A stretch of DNA of 24,008 bases from Acetobacteraceae bacterium (GTDB lineage Bacteria; Pseudomonadota; Alphaproteobacteria; Acetobacterales; Acetobacteraceae). Location: assembly GCA_947478535.1 (NCBI GenBank), contig CANJXD010000018.1, positions 1-24,008 on the forward strand, read 5' to 3'. The notes under the pieces are model-generated. The model was not told the DNA's origin and ran no database searches. It was given only the letters and a program-made list of their open reading frames with translations. Below, piece after piece: positions 14,868 to 22,295 of the stretch. The translations under genes were made by a program, and so were the position numbers. Positions within the stretch are counted from its first letter, which is position 1. Every line of letters begins with the position of its first letter.

Positions 14868-16069
14868 GCCGTAACCGCCTCGACCAGCGCCGCGGCGCGG
14901 TCCGCCATGGTATAGCCGGACAACACCCGGTCCCGCCCCGCCTGGCCGAGCTGCCGGCGCTGTGCTTCCGGCAGCAGGGACAGCCAGCGCAGGCCACGCG
15001 CCAGCGGCACGGCTTCCCCGGGTGGCACCAGGTGGCCGCTATCCACCTGCACGATCTCCCGCAGCCCCATCAGCGATGAGGCGAGCACCGGCAGTTGCAG
15101 GGCCATCGCCTGCAACACGGCCACCGGCGCCGGGTCCCGGTCTCCATCGGGTGCGACGATGCCGGGCGCCACCAAGCCCAGGTAGTGCTGGCCTTCCTCC
15201 GCCACCCAGCGGCGGCCGCGTGTGCCGAGGAAGCGCACATGGTCGGTCACGTCACGTTCCAGCGCCTCCGCCCGCAGGGCTTCCAGCAGCGGCCCGCCGC
15301 CGATCACGTCCACCACCAGCCGCCGTTCGCGGGGCAATTCGCCGATCGCCGCCAGCAGGGTCGAGATGCCGGAACGCGGCACCAGCGGCGCCAGGCACAG
15401 CACCCGCCCGTTCCGCTGCACGCGTGAGGCTGCGGCAAACCATTCGGCATCGATCCCGCGATGCAGGGCGCGCACCGTGGCGCGGGGCGCCATGTTGCGG
15501 AAATCGTCCGCCATCTCCGTGCAGGCGGCCAAGGATACGGCGGCGGCGCGCAGCTTCAGCGCCAGGTCATCGCCGTGGCGGTAGATCTCGCCGCCCTGGC
15601 TCGCCATGGTCACGCGCAGGCCCGTCATCCGCCCGCCGATCAGCGCCGCCGTGGCCGCGCTGTCGGTGGAGACGGCATGGATGCTGCCGCAGCCGAACTG
15701 CCGCGCCGCGGCGGCGACCCGGGCGCCGAGCTGCATCGCTTCCGCCGCCCGCAAGGCCTGTTGTGCCAGGGCCAGCCGCGTCGCGCGCGCCAGGCCGAAG
15801 GGATTCCGTGCCGCGCGGGCCAGGTTGTCATGCGGCACGGCCGCGTCCGTCGCCGCCGCTTCCAGCGCGATATCGGGGTCGATCCAGCCTGCCATCCCCT
15901 TAGGGGCGAAGGGCACGACGGTGCAGCCGAGCTGGCGAAGGCTGTTGACCTCGGCGGAGATCAGGCCATCCGCCTCGCCGCCTTCCGTCGTCGGCAGCAC
16001 ATACAGGATCGGGGCCTTGCCATCGCGGGCCGCGGTGGTCGGGCTGTGGCGTGGGGCATCGAACGGCAT
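14855..16069 (-). CDS. Glycosyltransferase family 4-like protein with an altered EX7E motif
   Basis: A 404-aa GT-B-fold protein. The N-terminal half has ILYVLPTTEGGEADGLISAEV and TMASQGGEIYRHGD, typical of GT4 enzymes that look up a sugar acceptor. The C-terminal half has VLCLAPLVPRSGISTLLAAI, the VDVIGGGPLLEALR nucleotide-binding turn, VRFLGTRG and GLVAPGIVAPDGDR. The active-site block reads DRDPAPVAVLQAMALQLPVLAS where GT4 enzymes usually have E-x7-E, so the two glutamates appear as Asp and Gln. The ATG at 16069 has GAGGAG 9 nt upstream; a longer frame to 16312 lacks support. Together with hldE and the divergent GT2 gene it suggests a surface-glycan role. The acceptor and sugar are unknown. 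Confidence 0.85.
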   Translation of the reverse strand: MPFDAPRHSPTTAARDGKAPILYVLPTTEGGEADGLISAEVNSLRQLGCTVVPFAPKGMAGWIDPDIALEAAATDAAVPHDNLARAARNPFGLARATRLALAQQALRAAEAMQLGARVAAAARQFGCGSIHAVSTDSAATAALIGGRMTGLRVTMASQGGEIYRHGDDLALKLRAAAVSLAACTEMADDFRNMAPRATVRALHRGIDAEWFAAASRVQRNGRVLCLAPLVPRSGISTLLAAIGELPRERRLVVDVIGGGPLLEALRAEALERDVTDHVRFLGTRGRRWVAEEGQHYLGLVAPGIVAPDGDRDPAPVAVLQAMALQLPVLASSLMGLREIVQVDSGHLVPPGEAVPLARGLRWLSLLPEAQRRQLGQAGRDRVLSGYTMADRAAALVEAVTARAA

Positions 16070-16157
16070 GGTCCGGGTCTCCTCGGCCGCGAGGGGGGCG
16101 GCCGTCGGGTCCCCACAACGCAGCCGGCGTGCCAGCCCTGGGGCCGCGTTTCGCAAG

Positions 16158-16231
16158 GCGCGAAGTCCCGGGGAGGCGGATTCCCACGTCCCGGAAGCCG
16201 TTTTCTCGCAATTTGCAGCGCGAAGTGCCGG
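16158..16231. promoter_or_regulatory. Duplicated operator-like element in the divergent glycosyltransferase promoter region
   Basis: GCGCGAAGTCCCGG (16158-16171) and GCGCGAAGTGCCGG (16218-16231) match at 13 of 14 positions and are exactly 60 bp apart. Each is preceded by TCGCAA, and the first sits in an inverted repeat TTCGC-N5-GCGAA (16150-16164). Spacing near six helical turns suits two bound regulators on one face of the DNA. Confidence 0.4.
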
Positions 16232-16258
16232 TACGGGCCGTGCAGCGGGAGGCCCAGG

Positions 16259-16268
16259 CCCCCCCCCC
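16259..16268 (+). repeat. C10 homopolymer tract upstream of the GT2 gene
   Basis: Ten consecutive C residues lie 34 bp before the GTG start, next to a small CCCCC-GGTC-GGGGG stem. The tract could vary in length by slippage and change promoter spacing. There is no direct evidence of variation. Confidence 0.6.
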
Positions 16269-16302
16269 GGTCGGGGGAGCCAACGCAGAATGAGAGGCCC
16301 CC

Positions 16303-17283
16303 GTGAACACACAGCCCCGGCTCAGCCCACAGGTCAGCCCACAGCTCAGCGTGGTGATCCCCGCCCACAACGCCCTTCGCTGGCTGCCCGGCGCGATCGC
16401 CTCGATCGGTGGCATGGCGAAGATCGAGATCCTCGTGGTCGACGATGGCTCGACCGACGGCACCGCTGACTATCTGCGCTCCATCGCCCATTCCGACCGC
16501 CGCATCCGTCCCCTGTCCGGGGAAGGGAACGGGCCGGCCGCCGCCCGCAACATCGGCCTCAACGCCGCCCGCGCGCCGCTGGTCGCCTTCCTCGATGCCG
16601 ATGACCGCTGGCGCCGCGGCAAGCTGGCGCAGCAGATCGAACTGCACCGGCTGAACCCGGACCTCGTCTTTTCCTTCACCGATCACCGCCGCTTCGCCGA
16701 GGACGGCACCGAACTCGCCGGTGGCTTCGCCCGCTGCGGCGCCTTCGCCGCCCGCCACGCCATGCACCGCGAGGGCTTCGTCCTCGGCGCCGAGGCGCAG
16801 GCCGAAATCTATGCCGAGCCTGTGGTCGCCACCTCCGCCGTCATGGCGAACACCGCGCTGTTGCGCGCCGTGGGCGGCTTCAACGAACAGCTCCGCCGGG
16901 CGGAGGACTGGGATCTGTGGCTGCACCTCGCCGCCTGCGGCCCGGTCGGCTGCCTGCCGAAGCCGCTGACGGACCGCCTGGTCCGCGCCATCGACCCGGA
17001 AGCGCCGGAAGGGCTGATGCGCCGCGTCGCCCGCCGGCGCGTCGCCGAAGCCTATGCCGAGGCCGCCACGCGGCTGGATGAGGAGGCGCCGAAGCTCTGC
17101 CGGCAGAGCCAGTTGGCGCTCGAAGCCGATGGCGCGGCGCTGGCCGGCCGCCGGGTGCAGGCCGCCATGCTCCGCCTGTCCGCCTTCGCCGCCCAGCCGA
17201 GCCGCGACATCGCGCTCGCCGCTGCCTGGGATCTCTTTGGCCCGCGTGGCCGCCAGGCCGATTTCGCGGGGCGCGCCTCGTGA
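16303..17283 (+). CDS. Glycosyltransferase family 2 protein
   Basis: A 326-aa GT-A-fold enzyme. Residues ~15-125 show SVVIPAHNALRWLPGAIASI, ILVVDDGSTDGTADYL, the NGPAAARNIGLNAA nucleotide-binding segment and the DXD metal motif LDADDRW. Residues ~165-235 hold the acceptor-side region with LLRAVGGFNEQLRRAEDWDLWLHLA, whose ED in AEDWDLW is the likely catalytic base. The C-terminal ~80 residues are helical and Ala/Arg-rich. The start is GTG 16303 with AGAGG upstream; the N-terminus contains the 4-residue repeat LSPQ-VSPQ. The stop overlaps the Hpt gene in GTGA. No transmembrane helix is seen, so it is probably cytosolic or peripheral. The sugar is unknown. Confidence 0.92.
   Translation: MNTQPRLSPQVSPQLSVVIPAHNALRWLPGAIASIGGMAKIEILVVDDGSTDGTADYLRSIAHSDRRIRPLSGEGNGPAAARNIGLNAARAPLVAFLDADDRWRRGKLAQQIELHRLNPDLVFSFTDHRRFAEDGTELAGGFARCGAFAARHAMHREGFVLGAEAQAEIYAEPVVATSAVMANTALLRAVGGFNEQLRRAEDWDLWLHLAACGPVGCLPKPLTDRLVRAIDPEAPEGLMRRVARRRVAEAYAEAATRLDEEAPKLCRQSQLALEADGAALAGRRVQAAMLRLSAFAAQPSRDIALAAAWDLFGPRGRQADFAGRAS
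16321..16350 (+). repeat. 12-bp tandem repeat at the start of the GT2 gene
   Basis: CTCAGCCCACAG (16321-16332) and GTCAGCCCACAG (16333-16344) are followed by a partial copy CTCAGC. It is in frame and encodes LSPQ-VSPQ-LS before the glycosyltransferase fold starts. Confidence 0.75.
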
Positions 17284-17756
17284 CCCACATTGCGCCTGGG
17301 CTTTCCTCCCTGCCGCCCCTCCCGGGCCTGGCGCCCGAAATGTCGCCCGAAATGTCGATGGTCAGCCGGTGCGTTGACCGTTTCCCCTGGCAATGCGAGA
17401 CCTGCGACGTGAGCGCGATTGATCCCGAGATTGCTGGCCAACTGGCCGCGGAACTGCCGCGCGAGGATTTCGTGCGCATTCTGCGAACCTTCGAGGATGA
17501 CCTCGGCCGGCTTGCCGTGATGCTGGAGACCTCCGTCTCCACGGGCGATGAGGATGGCTACCACCGCGCCGCCCACAGCCTGGCCGGTGCCGCCGCCGCG
17601 GTTGGCGCCCGGCGCCTGGAACAGGTGGCCCGCATCGCGATGGACCGGCGCGTCGCGGCCGATCCGCGCACCGTGGCGCTGCATGTCCGCCACGAAGCCG
17701 CTGCTGCGCTGGCCGAACTCGCCGCGCTGGCGGATAACCCGCCCATCCCCGGCTAG
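17280..17756 (+). CDS. Hpt domain phosphotransfer protein (LuxU-like)
   Basis: An Hpt four-helix domain occupies residues ~50-155 of a 158-aa frame. The phosphate-accepting histidine is His99 in YHRAAHSLAGAAAAVGARRLE, matching the HSLKG-type Hpt box. The GTG at 17280 overlaps the GT2 stop as GTGA and is the upstream choice. A GTG at 17409 or ATGs at 17353/17359 would remove an irregular, poorly conserved N-terminus, so the true start is uncertain. The frame contains a 12-bp tandem repeat at 17332-17355. The gene is 8 nt before the sigma-54 response regulator, which makes a phosphorelay partner likely. No sensor kinase is in the window. Confidence 0.78.
   Translation: MTHIAPGLSSLPPLPGLAPEMSPEMSMVSRCVDRFPWQCETCDVSAIDPEIAGQLAAELPREDFVRILRTFEDDLGRLAVMLETSVSTGDEDGYHRAAHSLAGAAAAVGARRLEQVARIAMDRRVAADPRTVALHVRHEAAAALAELAALADNPPIPG
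17332..17355 (+). repeat. 12-bp tandem repeat in the 5' part of the Hpt gene
   Basis: CGCCCGAAATGT occurs twice in a row (17332-17343 and 17344-17355). The repeats contain candidate ATG codons (EMSPEMS in the reading frame). The duplication may have altered the N-terminus of the protein. Confidence 0.75.
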
Positions 17757-17764
17757 GCCGCCGG

Positions 17765-19309
17765 ATGGCTGGTGCGCCCGCGCGTGTCCTGATCGTCGAG
17801 GATACCCCGACGCAGGCCGAAGTGGCGCGCGCCCTGATGCGCGATCTCGGGCATGACATCCGCCTCGCCGAGACCGGCGCGGCGGCGGTCGAGCTTGGCG
17901 TGTCCTGGCGGCCCGATGCGATCCTGATGGATATCGAATTGCCGGATTTCTCCGGCTTCGAGGCGATGCGACGGCTGCGCGCCGAAGGTGTCGAGACCGC
18001 CGTCATCGTCTGCACCGCCCATGGCAGCGTGAACCACGCGGTGGAGGCGATGCGCGAAGGCGCGGTCGATTTCATCGTCAAGCCGTATGCGAAGACCCGG
18101 CTGACCGTCACCTTGCAGAACGCGCTGGAAAAGCGCGCCCTGGTCAGCGAGTTGCGAGAGGTGAAGGCGCAGCTTTCGCGCGATCGCTTCTTTGGCTTCA
18201 TCGGCGCCAGCCCGGCGATGCAGGCGGTCTATCGCACCATCGAGAGTGTTGCCGCGAGCAAGGCCAATGTCTTCATCACCGGTGAAAGCGGCACCGGCAA
18301 GGAACTCGCCGCCGATGCCGTGCACCGCGCCAGCCCCCGCCGCACGCGCCCCTTCATCGCGCTGAACTGCGGCGCGATCCCGCGCGACCTGCTGGAATCC
18401 GAGATCTTCGGCCATGTGAAGGGCGCCTTCACCGGGGCCACGGATACCCGGATCGGCGCCGCCCGCGCCGCCGATGGGGGGACGCTGTTCCTCGATGAGA
18501 TCGGCGAGATGCCGCTCGATATGCAGGTGAAGCTGCTGCGCTTCGTGCAGACCGGCAGCTTCCAGCCGGTCGGCGCCTCGGCGCCGCAGAAGGTCGATGT
18601 GCGCATCGTCTCCGCCACCAACCGCGACCCCTGGGCCGAGGTGGAGGCCGGGCGGTTCCGGGAGGATTTGTACTACCGGCTCTACGTCGTGCCGGTGGAG
18701 ATGCCGCCGCTGCGGGACCGGGGGGAGGATGTCGCCCTGATCGCGCGGCACTTCCTGGTGAGCTTTGCCAAGGAGGAAGGCCGCCGTTTTCGCGGATTCT
18801 CCCGCGACGCGGAGGCCGCGCTGCTGGGCTACGCCTGGCCCGGCAATGTGCGGCAGTTGCAGAACGTCATCCGCAACATCGTCGTGCTGCACGATGGGGA
18901 AAAGGTGGAGCGCGCGATGCTGCCGCCGATGCTGCTGCGCACCGGCGCGGCGCGGCCCGCGGCGGCCTCGCCACCAGTCTCCGCGCCGGTCGCCGCGCCT
19001 GCTGTGGAAGCGCCGCGGGACTTGCCCGTGGCGCCGACCTGGGTCGCGCCGGAACCCGCCGCCGTTGCGCTGGCGCCCCTCGTCGAACCGGTCGCCGAAC
19101 CCGTTGCCTCCCCCTTTGGGGCACCCTGGTCCCCACCGCGGGATATCGAGGATTTCGCGCCGATCGCCGAGGTCGAGCGCCGCTACATCACCGCTGCCCT
19201 CGATGCTGTCGGGCAGGACGTGCCCCGCGCCGCCGCGCAACTCGGGATCAATCCCTCGACCATCTACCGCAAGCTCCAGGCCTGGCGGGCGGAGGAGAAG
19301 GGCCGGTAG
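17765..19309 (+). CDS. Sigma-54-dependent response regulator (NtrC/LuxO type)
   Basis: A 514-aa three-domain regulator. The receiver (1-125) has Asp56 in ILMDIELPDFSG, an acid pocket in VEDTPTQ, Thr in CTAHGS and Lys in VKPYAK. The AAA+ domain (~145-375) has Walker A GESGTGKE (173-180), the sigma-54 contact loop GAFTGA (220-225, intact), Walker B GGTLFLDEIGE (238-247), arginine-finger region RFREDLYYRL and AWPGNVRQLQN. A Pro/Ala/Val-rich linker (~395-450) precedes a Fis-type helix-turn-helix around VPRAAAQLGINPSTIYRKL. It should activate sigma-54 promoters when phosphorylated, probably via the adjacent Hpt. The ATG at 17765 is 8 nt after the Hpt stop. Targets are not visible here. Confidence 0.95.
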   Translation: MAGAPARVLIVEDTPTQAEVARALMRDLGHDIRLAETGAAAVELGVSWRPDAILMDIELPDFSGFEAMRRLRAEGVETAVIVCTAHGSVNHAVEAMREGAVDFIVKPYAKTRLTVTLQNALEKRALVSELREVKAQLSRDRFFGFIGASPAMQAVYRTIESVAASKANVFITGESGTGKELAADAVHRASPRRTRPFIALNCGAIPRDLLESEIFGHVKGAFTGATDTRIGAARAADGGTLFLDEIGEMPLDMQVKLLRFVQTGSFQPVGASAPQKVDVRIVSATNRDPWAEVEAGRFREDLYYRLYVVPVEMPPLRDRGEDVALIARHFLVSFAKEEGRRFRGFSRDAEAALLGYAWPGNVRQLQNVIRNIVVLHDGEKVERAMLPPMLLRTGAARPAAASPPVSAPVAAPAVEAPRDLPVAPTWVAPEPAAVALAPLVEPVAEPVASPFGAPWSPPRDIEDFAPIAEVERRYITAALDAVGQDVPRAAAQLGINPSTIYRKLQAWRAEEKGR

Positions 19310-19355
19310 CGCCCCCCCTGGCGCCCTCCTCGTCCGCGGCGCCTGCCACCGGCGC

Positions 19356-20213
19356 TCAATCCGGGAAGCCGGCCATGGCGCGGACCTCGGCGGGGCTGCG
19401 CCCGGCCGCGCGCATCTCGGCGATCGTCTGGGCGGCGTCCCGCTTGGCGAGGCGGCGGCCGTTGGCGTCCCGCAGCAGGGCGTGATGGGCATAGGCCGGG
19501 GCGGGCCAGCCCATCAGGGATTGCAGCAGGCGGTGCAGGTCGGTCGCCGCCAGCAGGTCCTCGCCCCGCGTTACCAGGGTGACGCCTTGCAGGGCGTCGT
19601 CATGGGTGACGCAGAGGTGGTAGCTCAGCGGCACGTCCTTTCGCGCCAGCACCACATCGCCAAAGCGCGCGGGGTCGCACCGGAGGCGGCCGACACCCTC
19701 CTCCGCAAAGTCCAGGTCCTTCGGCGCCAAAGCCAGGGCGGCGGCCATGTCGAGGCGGAGCGCGTGGGGGTCTCCGGCGGCGATGCGGGCGGCGCGTTCG
19801 TCGGCCGGCAGGCGTCGGCAGGTGCCGGGGTAGAGCACGCCATCCGGGCCATGCGGGGCGTTGGCGCTGGCGGCCACTTCACGCGCTATGGCGGCGCGGC
19901 TGCAGAAACAGGGGAACAGAAGGCCGCGCGCAGCGAGGGCGTCGAGCGTGGCCGCATAGTCCGCGCGATGTTCGGATTGCACGCGCACCGGGCCATCCCA
20001 GTCGAGGCCGAGCCAGGCCAGGTCTTCCAGGATCGCCGCGGTGAAGTCGGGGCGGCAGCGTGTGGCGTCGATATCCTCGATCCGCAACAGAAAGCGCCCG
20101 CCCGCCATCCGCGCGCGGCGCCATCCCGCCAGGGCCGAATGGGCGTGGCCGAGATGGAGGAATCCGGTCGGGCTGGGTGCGAAACGGGTGACGGGGCCGG
20201 GCATCGCCCCCAT
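19356..20213 (-). CDS. gluQRS: Glutamyl-Q tRNA(Asp) synthetase
   Basis: A 285-aa paralogue of the GluRS catalytic core, which attaches glutamate to queuosine at position 34 of tRNA-Asp. The HIGH motif appears as APSPTGFLHLGHAHSA, followed by RIEDIDATRCRP. The zinc-binding set is the CFC in FPCFCSR plus the Y/C of LYPGTCRR. The KMSKS-type loop is NGRRLAKRD, as usual for this family. The anticodon-binding domain of true GluRS is absent, as expected from the length. The start could be ATG 20213 or ATG 20204 (MPGPV); I give the longer form. It is divergent from the esterase gene with about 58 bp between. Confidence 0.93.
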   Translation of the reverse strand: MGAMPGPVTRFAPSPTGFLHLGHAHSALAGWRRARMAGGRFLLRIEDIDATRCRPDFTAAILEDLAWLGLDWDGPVRVQSEHRADYAATLDALAARGLLFPCFCSRAAIAREVAASANAPHGPDGVLYPGTCRRLPADERAARIAAGDPHALRLDMAAALALAPKDLDFAEEGVGRLRCDPARFGDVVLARKDVPLSYHLCVTHDDALQGVTLVTRGEDLLAATDLHRLLQSLMGWPAPAYAHHALLRDANGRRLAKRDAAQTIAEMRAAGRSPAEVRAMAGFPD

Positions 20214-20271
20214 GTTGACGGCAGATTGTGTCCGGCGAAACCGGGGCCGGGGCGGATTGGGGGGCTGGGAC

Positions 20272-20931
20272 ATGGATGGTGGGATGGAGGGGCCGCGCTG
20301 GGGGCCCGCCTCCGGCGGGGCGCCGACCGGCCTGGTGGTAGTGCTGCACGGCTTGGGCGCGGACGGGTTCGACCTGATCGACCTGGCGCCGGGCTGGGGC
20401 AAGGCGGTGCCGGGGGCGCTGTTCGTCGCCCCGCATGCGCCGGAAGCCTGCGACATGGCGCCCTATGGCCGGCAATGGTTCAGCCTGCAGGACCGCACGC
20501 CGGCCCGGGTCGCTGCGGGGGTGGAGGCGGCGGCTTCGGTTCTGGCCGGCTGGATCGACGCGGAACGCCAGAAGCTCGGGCTGGGCTGGGGGCGGGTGGC
20601 GGTGATGGGGTTCAGTCAGGGGGCGATGATGGGGCTGCGACTCGGGCTGGTGGAGGCGCGGGGGATGGCCGCCGTGCTCGCCTATTCCGGGCGGCTGACC
20701 ACGCCCGCCACGCCGGCGCCCGGCCCGGCGCCGCGCTTTTTGCTGGTGCATGGGGAGGATGACGAGGTGGTGCCGGTGGCGGGCAGCCGGGGCGCGGAAG
20801 CGGCGCTGGCAGCGGCCGGGCTGGCCGTTGAATTCGTGGCCCGGCCGGGGCTTGGCCATGGGATCGACGAAGCCGGCATCGCGCTTGGCGCGCTGGCCCT
20901 GCAGCGGGCGCTGCCCGGCACGCCGGAATAG
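20272..20931 (+). CDS. Alpha/beta hydrolase, carboxylesterase/phospholipase-like
   Basis: A 219-aa cytosolic hydrolase. The triad is visible: the nucleophile Ser in VMGFSQGAMMGL (GxSxG), Asp in VHGEDDEVVP and His in GLGHGIDEAG. The oxyanion region VVVLHGLGADGFDLI and APHAPEACDMAPYGRQWF match the carboxylesterase/phospholipase (YpfH/EstB) class. Substrates are probably short acyl esters or lysophospholipids; acyl-protein thioesterase-like activity is possible. The ATG at 20272 follows GGGGGG with a 7-nt spacer. It is divergent from gluQRS and followed by a 170-bp gap before the HNH gene. Confidence 0.88.
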   Translation: MDGGMEGPRWGPASGGAPTGLVVVLHGLGADGFDLIDLAPGWGKAVPGALFVAPHAPEACDMAPYGRQWFSLQDRTPARVAAGVEAAASVLAGWIDAERQKLGLGWGRVAVMGFSQGAMMGLRLGLVEARGMAAVLAYSGRLTTPATPAPGPAPRFLLVHGEDDEVVPVAGSRGAEAALAAAGLAVEFVARPGLGHGIDEAGIALGALALQRALPGTPE

Positions 20932-21090
20932 CCTGCCAATCGGGCAAATGACGACCGCATGAAACGTGTGGTGCGGCCGGTTGCGCGCCTTCCCGCTGGC
21001 TGTCATGAAGATGGGGATAACGCGGTGAGCCACAGTATCTGGGGCCGTTCTGTCGTTAAGCCCCCCAGGACTGGGTGATCCGCCATTCAC

Positions 21091-21095
21091 AGGAG
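21091..21095 (+). promoter_or_regulatory. Ribosome binding site deciding the TTG start of the HNH gene
   Basis: AGGAG lies 6 nt before TTG 21102. The alternative in-frame GTG 21075 has only AGGA close to it, and the conserved protein begins shortly after the TTG. Confidence 0.45.
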
Positions 21096-21101
21096 TGGCG
21101 C

Positions 21102-21677
21102 TTGCCTGATGGCGGACACTTCCATGGTGGACAGTCCTATCCCGCGCTCGTCCTGAACGCGGATTTCCGGCCGCTGTCCTATTTTCCGCTCTCCGTCTGG
21201 TCCTGGCAGGACGCGGTAAAGGCGGTGTTCCTCGATCGCGTCTGCGTGCTCTCGGAATATGAGACCCTGGTCCATTCGCCCCGCGTGACGATGCGGCTGC
21301 CGAGCGTGATCGCGCTGAAGGAATTCATCCCGGCGACGCGGCGGCCGGCCTTCACCCGGTTCAACGTGTTCCTGCGCGACTGTTTCGAATGCCAGTATTG
21401 CGGCAAGCCGAAGCCGACGCAGGACCTGACCTTCGACCACGTGATCCCGCGGTCGCGGGGCGGGCGGACGAGCTGGGATAACGTCGTGACGGCTTGCGGC
21501 CCGTGCAATCTGCGCAAAGGCAGCAAGATGCCGCGCGAGTGCCACATGATGCCCCGCCAGCCCGCGCGCCAGCCCACCAGTTGGGAATTGCAGGAGAACG
21601 GGCGGAGCTTCCCGCCGAACTACCTGCATGAGAGCTGGCGGGACTACCTGTACTGGGATTCCGAGCTGGAGAATTGA
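21102..21677 (+). CDS. HNH endonuclease family protein
   Basis: A 191-aa protein with an N-terminal region YPALVLNADFRPLSYFPLS, characteristic of a widely conserved alphaproteobacterial HNH family. Its HNH/zinc site reads CQYCGKPKPTQDLTFDHVIP, followed by RSRGGRTSWDNVV and then ACGPCNLRKGSK. The zinc cysteines are in CxxC and CxxC, and the DHV and N residues complete the nuclease motif. The tail has a Trp-rich end (SWRDYLYWDSELEN). The cellular role is unknown. A start at GTG 21075 is an alternative that adds nine residues. It stands alone, without restriction, CRISPR or phage genes, so a DNA-repair or housekeeping role is more likely than defence. The end converges on coq7. Confidence 0.88.
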   Translation: MPDGGHFHGGQSYPALVLNADFRPLSYFPLSVWSWQDAVKAVFLDRVCVLSEYETLVHSPRVTMRLPSVIALKEFIPATRRPAFTRFNVFLRDCFECQYCGKPKPTQDLTFDHVIPRSRGGRTSWDNVVTACGPCNLRKGSKMPRECHMMPRQPARQPTSWELQENGRSFPPNYLHESWRDYLYWDSELEN

Positions 21678-21720
21678 GCGGTCAGGCCGGCACCCTCCCC
21701 GGCATGGCGAGGGAGGAACA

Positions 21721-22293
21721 TCAGACCCGTTCGCTGACCTTGATCGCGACCTTGCAGCCGGCCTTGATGGCGGCGCTCAGCAGCTTGTAGCCGGGGGTCT
21801 TCTCGGCCTCGTTCTCCAGGCCGATGTCGCGGTGTTCCAACTCCTCGGCGCGAAAACGCTCGATATCCGCGCGCAGCGGGGCTTCGTCGTCGCCGAGGGT
21901 GGCGGCTTGGCCGCGATAATGTTCGTCGATCGCTTCCTCCACCGCCACGGTGCAGGCCATGGCGGCGCGGTGGCCGAGCAGCGCCGTCGCGGCGCCAAGG
22001 GCGAAGCCGGCGACGTGCCAGATCGGCAGCAACGCCGTCGGCCGCACGCGGCGCTGGGCGATGAGGCGAGAGAAGGTGTCGAGGTGGACCTGCTCCTGCT
22101 GCTTCATGTGCTCGATCATCGGGCCATACTTGCCGCGGCCGAGCACGGCCAACTGGCCCTCATAGATGCGCTTGGCACCGTATTCGCCGGCATGGTCCAC
22201 GCGGATGGTGCGGGCGACGTACTCGCGCGGCGTCGGGTCCCCGGGCAGGCGGCGTCCCATCGTCTCGGCGGTCGATGTATCGCGTGCGGTCAT
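21721..22293 (-). CDS. coq7: Demethoxyubiquinone hydroxylase (Coq7/UbiF-replacing di-iron enzyme)
   Basis: A 190-aa di-iron enzyme that adds the C6 hydroxyl in ubiquinone synthesis, an oxygen-dependent step. Iron ligands are visible as two E-x2-H units, EQVH (67-70) and ELEH (151-154), with extra Glu in HAGEYGAKRIY (37) and VEEAIDEHY (~120). These give the four-helix ferritin-like arrangement. GGAGGG is 7 nt before the ATG. The start is 2 nt after the dsbB stop, so the two are most likely one operon. It converges on the HNH gene with a small hairpin in the gap. Confidence 0.95.
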   Translation of the reverse strand: MTARDTSTAETMGRRLPGDPTPREYVARTIRVDHAGEYGAKRIYEGQLAVLGRGKYGPMIEHMKQQEQVHLDTFSRLIAQRRVRPTALLPIWHVAGFALGAATALLGHRAAMACTVAVEEAIDEHYRGQAATLGDDEAPLRADIERFRAEELEHRDIGLENEAEKTPGYKLLSAAIKAGCKVAIKVSERV

Positions 22294-22295
22294 GG

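Noticed and set aside
16200..16240. Sigma-54 promoter in the glycosyltransferase gap (GGCAC...GC on the minus strand)
   Set aside because: The GG to GC spacing is 11 nt instead of the strict 10, and the -12 element does not match.
16070..16312. Extended N-terminus of the GT4 gene (up to 81 extra residues)
   Set aside because: The extra segment is Pro/Arg/Gly-rich, has no supported start and would fill the promoter gap shared with the GT2 gene. The ATG at 16069 has a good ribosome site.
19320..19343. GGCGCC/GGCGCC stem between the sigma-54 regulator and gluQRS
   Set aside because: A 6-bp stem with a 12-nt loop is too weak in DNA of this composition, and no U-tract follows.
17753..19492. Long frame antisense to the sigma-54 regulator
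   Set aside because: It has no recognisable domain and lies fully over a gene with intact receiver, AAA+ and HTH motifs.
21102..21677. HNH protein as part of a defence or mobile system
   Set aside because: No methyltransferase, nuclease partner, integrase or CRISPR array is nearby, and the gene belongs to a conserved housekeeping-like family.
21693..21716. CCTCCC/GGGAGG hairpin between the HNH gene and coq7
   Set aside because: The stem is only 6 bp with an 11-nt loop and no U-tract. It may help end transcripts but is not strong enough to list.
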